From assembly GCA_029237695.1 (NCBI GenBank), contig CM055269.1, positions 28,740,956-28,804,955 on the forward strand: DNA of 64,000 nucleotides, read 5' to 3'. The position numbers and the translations under genes were made by a program. Every line of letters starts with the position of its first letter. Position 1 is the stretch's first letter. A model generated the notes under the pieces. That model saw nothing but the letters and a program-made list of their open reading frames with translations, ran no database searches and had not been told where the DNA came from. This DNA comes from Conchocele bisecta. Its lineage: Eukaryota; Mollusca; Bivalvia; Lucinida; Thyasiridae. Shown piece after piece: positions 59,226 to 64,000 of the stretch.

Positions 59226-59250
59226 TGTTCCAGGTCCTCTTCTGCGTCAT
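59226..59250 (-). CDS. Gene 2 micro-exon: acidic cytoplasmic segment
   Basis: This 25-base exon lies between acceptor ttacttttcag and donor GTAAGT. The frame from the transmembrane exon (phase 1) gives DDAEEDLE and ends in phase 2, which the terminal exon at 56641 completes. The fit of both phases supports it despite its length. It sits just after the membrane-proximal RKRLLK cluster. If it were skipped, the frame would shift. Confidence 0.7.
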
Positions 59251-59327
59251 CTGAAAAGTAATATACGTGATTGTTGAAACAGTGGTTGCCTATAGTGTGA
59301 TGTCATTCTGTGCCACTTTTATTTGTA

Positions 59328-59572
59328 ACCCTTAGACCGCTACACACAACGATTTTCGTCTGATGTTGCTTTTATATCTTGCCTTATTTCTCAATAAAAA
59401 CATGGTTTGACAGCACTTCAGAATCATTTGCAAGGGAAATGATTCGGTGCTGTCAAACCATGTTGTAAATTATTATAAAGTGCTGTCAAACCATGTTTTT
59501 GATGATAAAAATTGAAAATAGAAAATAGACAGCAGACGACAAAACATTTAGATAGTGGTGTAAGGGTTAATG
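59328..59572. mobile_element. MITE M3 copy
   Basis: The ends are 'aacccttagaccgctacac' and 'gtggtgtaagggttaa'. The central palindrome 'atttgcaagggaaatgattc' is shorter than in other copies. Confidence 0.75.
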
Positions 59573-59732
59573 ATGAATAAATGCACCTGTAAGCAGCTGA
59601 CAATTCAGTCAATAAACGTATGAAGGCATAGTATGCATGTAGTTGAACAACTTGTCAGTAAAGCAAACCTCATACTATTATTAAATGTATACACCCGTCT
59701 GTCAAACACTCAAGTCACTTCGTTTTGGATGT

Positions 59733-59968
59733 GAGAATTGAATCCGATAATGTGACCCATTATATAAGTAAGATTGATGCTAATACTGTTACTTTTAGTG
59801 AGTGGGGTGAAATGACTGGTGTTGTGAGGATCTGGCACCAGATCAGGCTATTTTAATTTCCGTGCTGAATATGTTTTATTAGTATAATTCAGATCTCCCT
59901 CCCCCATCCATGCAGGCGAAATACGTAATTCGACCCTGCTATTAACAGGCCATTAAACACCACTGAAT
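59733..59968 (+). mobile_element. SINE-like S1 copy, diverged
   Basis: It contains 'ggatctggcaccagatcagg' and the tail 'aacaggccattaaacacc'. It matches 1048-1325 in order. Confidence 0.45.
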
Positions 59969-60055
59969 GAATACATAACAAATTATAAGTCAGAAAACAT
60001 GTACATCTACTCAATAAATCCTATATGAAATGTCCAATTATAATTAAACACCTAC

Positions 60056-60175
60056 CTTTGAGCAAACGTTTCCTCAGAAAGTAGATAATGCAATAGGTTG
60101 TCGCCACTAGCAATGCAATCCCGAGCCCAACTGACAAACCTACAACCAAGGTACTCATTCCGCCATCGTCATTGG
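60056..60175 (-). CDS. Gene 2 transmembrane exon
   Basis: This 120-base exon has phase 1 ends, acceptor gtttcag-type (aactgcag, read as ttgcag) and donor GTAGGT. It encodes NDDGGM, then a hydrophobic span of about 27 residues (STLVVGLSVGLGIALL and VATTYCIIYFL), then RKRLLK. It is a single-pass type I membrane anchor with a positive stop-transfer cluster on the cytoplasmic side. Gene 2's extracellular exons lie to the right of the window. The flanking sequence at 60199 matches the window start, so Gene 1 probably has the same exon just outside. Confidence 0.85.
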
Positions 60176-60252
60176 CTGCAACTGAAATAGTACGCAGCAT
60201 ACACGATCTACACTGGTAAAATGTATCACATCAACAAATACCCGTATCCTGG

Positions 60253-60596
60253 AGGCCGTTTCACTAAACTTCGTACCACTAAAATGACATAAGTGCAACG
60301 TTATGATAGTTTGTAAATTTCACATTAACAATGTTTTCTTGTCAACAAGTATTGTATTTACATTTATTGAGCATATGCAGCATATGCTCAATAAATGTAA
60401 ATCCATCAATTGAATTTTCCAGATGATCCTAAATTTACACTTAAGAATATTTTAATCGTACGATTTAGGCAGTTGGACAGTGTAATAACAAGAATATGGT
60501 GATATTCAGTATGTGTGACTGGAGAAATGGGGCTTATGTCATATGTGACCAGTATAGTTCCTGCTGTGGTAGTTTAGTGAAATGGGCCCCTGACGT
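60253..60596. mobile_element. MITE M1 copy interrupted by 113 bp from a second locus
   Basis: It begins 'ggccgtttcactaaacttcg' and continues to 'aatcgtacg' at 60465. It then carries a segment like 58078-58190 ('atttaggcagttggacagtg' to 'gttcctgctgtggtag') before the M1 right end 'tttagtgaaatgggcccc' resumes at 60578. Copy 1 (51-291) lacks this segment. Confidence 0.75.
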
Positions 60597-60640
60597 GTTG
60601 GCACTCAGCTCTACTTATATCTATCATGTAGACGTCTATT

Positions 60641-60965
60641 GTCTGTTCCACGTTTTGCTGCCGACGAACGTTTGGATATTAAACACATTAAATCTAATAC
60701 ATATTTAAAAGTAAGTACTTTTTTTATCAATAACAAAAAAGTCACCCTCCCCGAAAGAAATTATTTGATGAAATTCCATCAAATATTGATTATTTTTTTT
60801 TATTTGTGGACCGATTTTCAAAATCTAACTATTGTTTTCTTAGTTACATCATTTCCAAGCTATCTCGTTAGGTTTCAGAGTCAAATTCCAAATTCTAAAT
60901 TGTTTCGTTTTTTTATCCTGAAATTGACTCCCCATGTTAAATTCCCATAGGAAAATCGGCGCACG
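60641..60965. mobile_element. MITE M4, incomplete copy
   Basis: It starts 'ctgttccacgttttgctgcc' and matches 338-740 with a deletion in the middle. Confidence 0.6.
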
Positions 60966-61160
60966 AAAATGTGTTTATGCAGTATCTTCTATAGGAAAAT
61001 CGGCGCATGAAAATGTGTTTATGCAGTATCTTCTGCATGTAGTAGAATTTGGGATTCATCTTTACTGGACCTGGTTTCACTAAACTTTGTGCAACTAAAA
61101 TGTTCGTAAGTGCAAATTTGGAATAATCTGTACATTTGAATTGATGGATTTACATTTATT
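60945..61160. repeat. Short tandem duplication and M1 left-half remnant
   Basis: 'ataggaaaatcggcgca' to 'gcagtatcttct' is present twice (60948 and 60990). An M1 left arm, 'ttcactaaactttgtgcaac', follows at 61076 and breaks off after 'gatttacatttatt'. Confidence 0.6.
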
Positions 61161-61162
61161 CA

Positions 61163-61442
61163 TGTATGTGAGAGGTGAATCTGGTTATACCCCTTATAAG
61201 AGTAATCCTACTGGTATTACTTTTAGGGCCAATGACTTTGGTGTGGTATGGACCTGGCATCAGGTATGGACCTGGCATCAGGTGAAGTTATATTCTAATT
61301 GATTGCAGGGCTGAATATATATTTTATAAATTCAATATAAATATTCCGTTATGATTTTTGCCCCCCCCCCCCCCCCACAATGCAGCACGTTAAATGTGGG
61401 ATCGAAGCCGCTGGCTCGGCCTTAAATGACCCTTGCTGTTGA
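61163..61442 (+). mobile_element. SINE-like S1 copy
   Basis: It matches 1048-1325, with 'gtatggacctggcatcagg' duplicated in tandem at 61245-61280 and a long C run near 61362. Confidence 0.55.
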
Positions 61443-61727
61443 CTGGAGAGAACTGAGACTGAGAACTGGACTTTATGGGATTTGTTTATAAAACAGCACA
61501 GTCTTATAACCTGGTGACAGTCTATATTGCTGGGTTGAAGGATGACACATGTTTCATTAATGGAATGGCGAACAGTGCTGATCCTCACCAGCCTGTGCAG
61601 ATGCACCGACTGATTTAGATATACACTGGTGCACAAAGCCCATATGCCCCATTCACCAGTCACAACCACATATAACCAAGTATGTTATGGACTTGAAGTC
61701 AGTCAATTATGCACACATATACTGTCT

Positions 61728-62995
61728 TATTATACCCCCCGGAACGAGTTGTGGGGTATACTGGAGTCAGGTTGTCCGTCCGTCCGTGCGTCCGTGCATG
61801 CGTGCGTGCGTCCGTCCGTCCGTGCGTCCGTAAACTTAACATCAGAGAAATATTGTTATAACTTCTATTTCTTTCATCTAAAATGCTTAATATTTCACAC
61901 ATGCATTCCTGTAAGGCTCTACTACCATGCTGTGCCAAATCCACGACCGTCCAATCCCCGCTGACCCCAAGGTCAAGGTCAAATACTTAGTCTCTTTACA
62001 AAACTTAACATCAGAGAAATATTGTTATAACTTCTATTTCCTTCATCTAAAATGCTTAATATTTCACACATGCATTCCTGTAAGGCTCTACTACCATGCT
62101 GTGTCAAATCCACGACCGTACAACCCCCGCTGATCCCATGGTCAAGGTCAAATACTATGTCGCTTTACAAAATTTAACATCAGAGAAATATTGTTATAAC
62201 TTCTATTTCCTTCATCTAAAATGCTTAATATTTCACACATGTATTCCTGTATGGCTCTACTACCATGCTGTGCCAAATCCACGACCGTCCAACCACAGCT
62301 GATCCCATGGTCAAGGTAAAATATTTAGTCTCTTTACAAAACTTAACATCAGAGAACTATTGTTATAACTTCTATTTCCTTCATCTAAAATGCTTAATAT
62401 TTCACACATGCATTCCTGTAAGGCTCTACTACCATGCTGTGCCAAATCCACGACCGTCCAACCCCCGCTGATCCCATGGTCAAGGTCAAATACTTAGTCT
62501 CTTTACAAAACTTAACATAAGAGAAATATTGTTATAATTTCTAGTTCCTTCATCTAAAATCCTTAATATTTCATACATGCATTCCTGTAAGGCTCTACTA
62601 CCATGCTGTGCCAAATCTACAACCGTCCAACCCCCGCTGATTCCAAGGTCAAGGTCAAATACATGGTCTCTTTACAAAACTTAACATCAGAGAAATATGT
62701 TATAACTTCATCTAAAATTCTTAATATTTCATGCATGCTCTAAGGCTCTACTATCATGCTGTGACATATCCCCGCTGATCCCAAGGTCAAGATCACATAC
62801 TTAGTCTCTTTACAAAACTTAACATCAGAGAAATCGGTTATAACTTCTATTTCCTTGCTCGGATCTGCTTCACATTCACGGTCGTGCCGCCCCCGCCCAG
62901 AGTCAATGTCACAAGCCCACACTTGGAAAATTTTACATATGTAGGGGTACCTGGGCCCACGCGGGGGGTATTCCGTAAGCCTCGCTTACTGACCA
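61728..62995. repeat. Mollusc-type tandem element with 169-bp units, absent from copy 1
   Basis: It opens 'tatacccccccggaacgagt'-like sequence, followed by a (GTCC/GTGC)n run. About six units of 169 bp follow ('ttaacatcagagaaatattg', 'taaggctctactaccatg', 'cccatggtcaaggtcaaat'). It closes near 62950 with 'gggggtattccgtaagcc'. Open frames starting at 61927, 62096 and 62265 are the same unit read three times and are not genes. The partner sequence near 2015 runs uninterrupted. Confidence 0.8.
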
Positions 62996-63052
62996 ATCTA
63001 GTTTTCGCTGAAGTGTGCATGATTAATTTGAGCTCATACTGTCGCGTATACC

Positions 63053-63349
63053 AGTAGCCTATTTCACCAACATTGCAAAGTATACTTATCTAGTAAAGTA
63101 TACTTTGAGGGAGTAATCATTTATTTTTCACGAAATACATTATTTCATATAGAACTAACGACTGCATATATTGAATGATTAAAAGTATGTACACTTATTA
63201 TACTGAATGTATTACATTATCACAGCCAAAATGGCTGTGATAATGTAATAAATTCAGTATAGTAAAAATTAATAAATTTATCCTTAAATTGAGAATTTCT
63301 CCCTAAAAGTAGAAAAATATACTTTGAAATTTTGATGAAAGAGGCTACA
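63053..63349. mobile_element. MITE M2 copy (partner of 2055-2367)
   Basis: It has the same termini and the 'cagccaaaatggctgtg' palindrome. It occupies the same place within the duplicated segment as the 2055 copy, so the insertion predates the duplication. Confidence 0.8.
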
Positions 63350-63574
63350 GCACTTGTATGACAGAACAGCGGATCAAATGTGTTTTCACTCATGAGACTA
63401 TGGTGCTAATTGAGCTGCGGCAAGTGTAACCCCTGATCATCTAACAACCACTTTGCGTATGTAAATACAATGTATGATGGATCGAGAGTTTTAGTTGGAA
63501 CATTAACTTTTCTTAACATGAATAGCGACAGTCTAGTCCTTGATCAGATTGCGCGCATTTGCAAAGGCTGACCA

Positions 63575-63770
63575 CAGGTGGAATACTCGGACCTGTGACA
63601 CAAAGAAAATGACCATTACAAAAAAATCCATTTCCCCACCCACTTGGTCTCATACAGTACTATCTTCTAGTAATGTCATGTACAGTGCGATACCAGGTTG
63701 GTGGGGAATGGGATTTTTTTAAAGTTATTTTTGTTGGTATCATAGGTCCGAGTCTTCCACTTGAGGCTGA
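63575..63770. repeat. M6 inverted repeat (partner of 3083-3215)
   Basis: 'ccatttccccacccac' and 'gttggtggggaatggg' face each other, followed by 'tcataggtccgagtcttcca'. It keeps an extra right flank that copy 1 has lost. Confidence 0.55.
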
Positions 63771-63876
63771 CTGGGACTATACTGTCCGCAATGTCAATAA
63801 GCATAATTTTGTCATGGCGGGATATATGTATAGAAATTATTTGTTGGCCCTACTGGTGGCTGCAGTAGCCAAAACT

Positions 63877-64000
63877 CAACCCTTAGACCGCTATCTTAAT
63901 TTGTTTGTCGTCTTCTGTTTATTTTCTATTTTTATCAACAAGAACATGCTTTGACAGCACTTCAGAATAATTTGCAACATGCTTTGACAGCACTTCAGAA
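63877..64000. mobile_element. MITE M3, cut by the window end
   Basis: It begins 'caacccttagaccgctatct' and contains 'catgctttgacagcactt' twice. It is the partner of 3326-3612. Confidence 0.7.

Larger units (their letters stand above)
60199..64000. repeat. Segmental duplication, copy 2 (partner 1-3650)
   Basis: It is collinear with the start of the window and extends past the right edge. At 64000 it has not yet reached the position that corresponds to EGF exon 9 (3801-3920), which should lie a few hundred bases further right as the last EGF exon of Gene 2. Confidence 0.85.

Noticed and set aside
61927..62471. Three near-identical 68-codon plus-strand frames
   Set aside because: They are the 169-bp tandem unit read three times; each begins at the same place in the unit, with no coding signal.

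Overview
This is a eukaryotic, invertebrate window, most likely a mollusc (bivalve or gastropod). The reasons are intron-split EGF and von Willebrand A (vWA) exons, very dense short inverted-repeat elements (MITEs), SINE-like units ending in a 'gttgataggccgttaaac' type tail, and a 169-bp tandem element headed by 'tataccccccggaacgag' as seen in mollusc genomes. The organism assignment is inference. There are no operons and no prokaryotic signals.

Host genes. All recognisable host exons lie on the minus strand and fit one type of gene: a modular adhesion-type protein with vWA, then a series of EGF domains, then one transmembrane segment, then a short cytoplasmic tail. Gene 1 has a vWA domain split over two exons (38879-38486 and 37459-37293), followed by nine EGF exons: 36615-36490, 34032-33913, 32703-32584, 30385-30266, 30112-29999, 28967-28848, 28701-28588, 26421-26308 and 3920-3801. 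Every EGF exon, and the vWA pair taken together, begins and ends in phase 1. Gene 1's 5' exons were not found, and its transmembrane exon should lie just left of position 1. Gene 2 is a paralogue represented by its last three exons: transmembrane (60175-60056), a 25-base acidic micro-exon (59250-59226) and a terminal exon with stop (56641-56539). Sequence 1-3650 is closely related to 60199-64000, directly after Gene 2's transmembrane exon. The genes therefore form a tandem array with a unit of about 60 kb.

Satellite. The 22.4-kb intron between EGF exons 8 and 9 holds about 14.5 kb (4440-18988) of a 50-bp tandem repeat, roughly 290 units. Read on the transcribed strand, each unit looks like the 3' end of an EGF exon (C-x-x-GFTG-x-x-C-x-x-G) followed by a GT donor in the correct phase. 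The satellite may have grown from an EGF exon/intron boundary. Part of it has a higher-order period of about 2.1 kb. The stretches 7200-8200 and 16750-18130 carry many indels, with homopolymer over-calls especially in the second, that suggest poor consensus.

Mobile DNA. A 6.3-kb DNA transposon (42110-48386) has long terminal inverted repeats, an apparent 3-bp target duplication and a decayed gene with an XPG/PIN-like segment and a Cys-rich C-terminus, probably Academ-like. It lies next to a decayed LINE (40400-41785). A separate patch at 51.0-53.0 kb holds two broken genes of unknown function. The rest is MITEs, SINE-like copies, palindromes and small tandem arrays. One MITE has removed the splice donor of a duplicated EGF exon (29999-30112).
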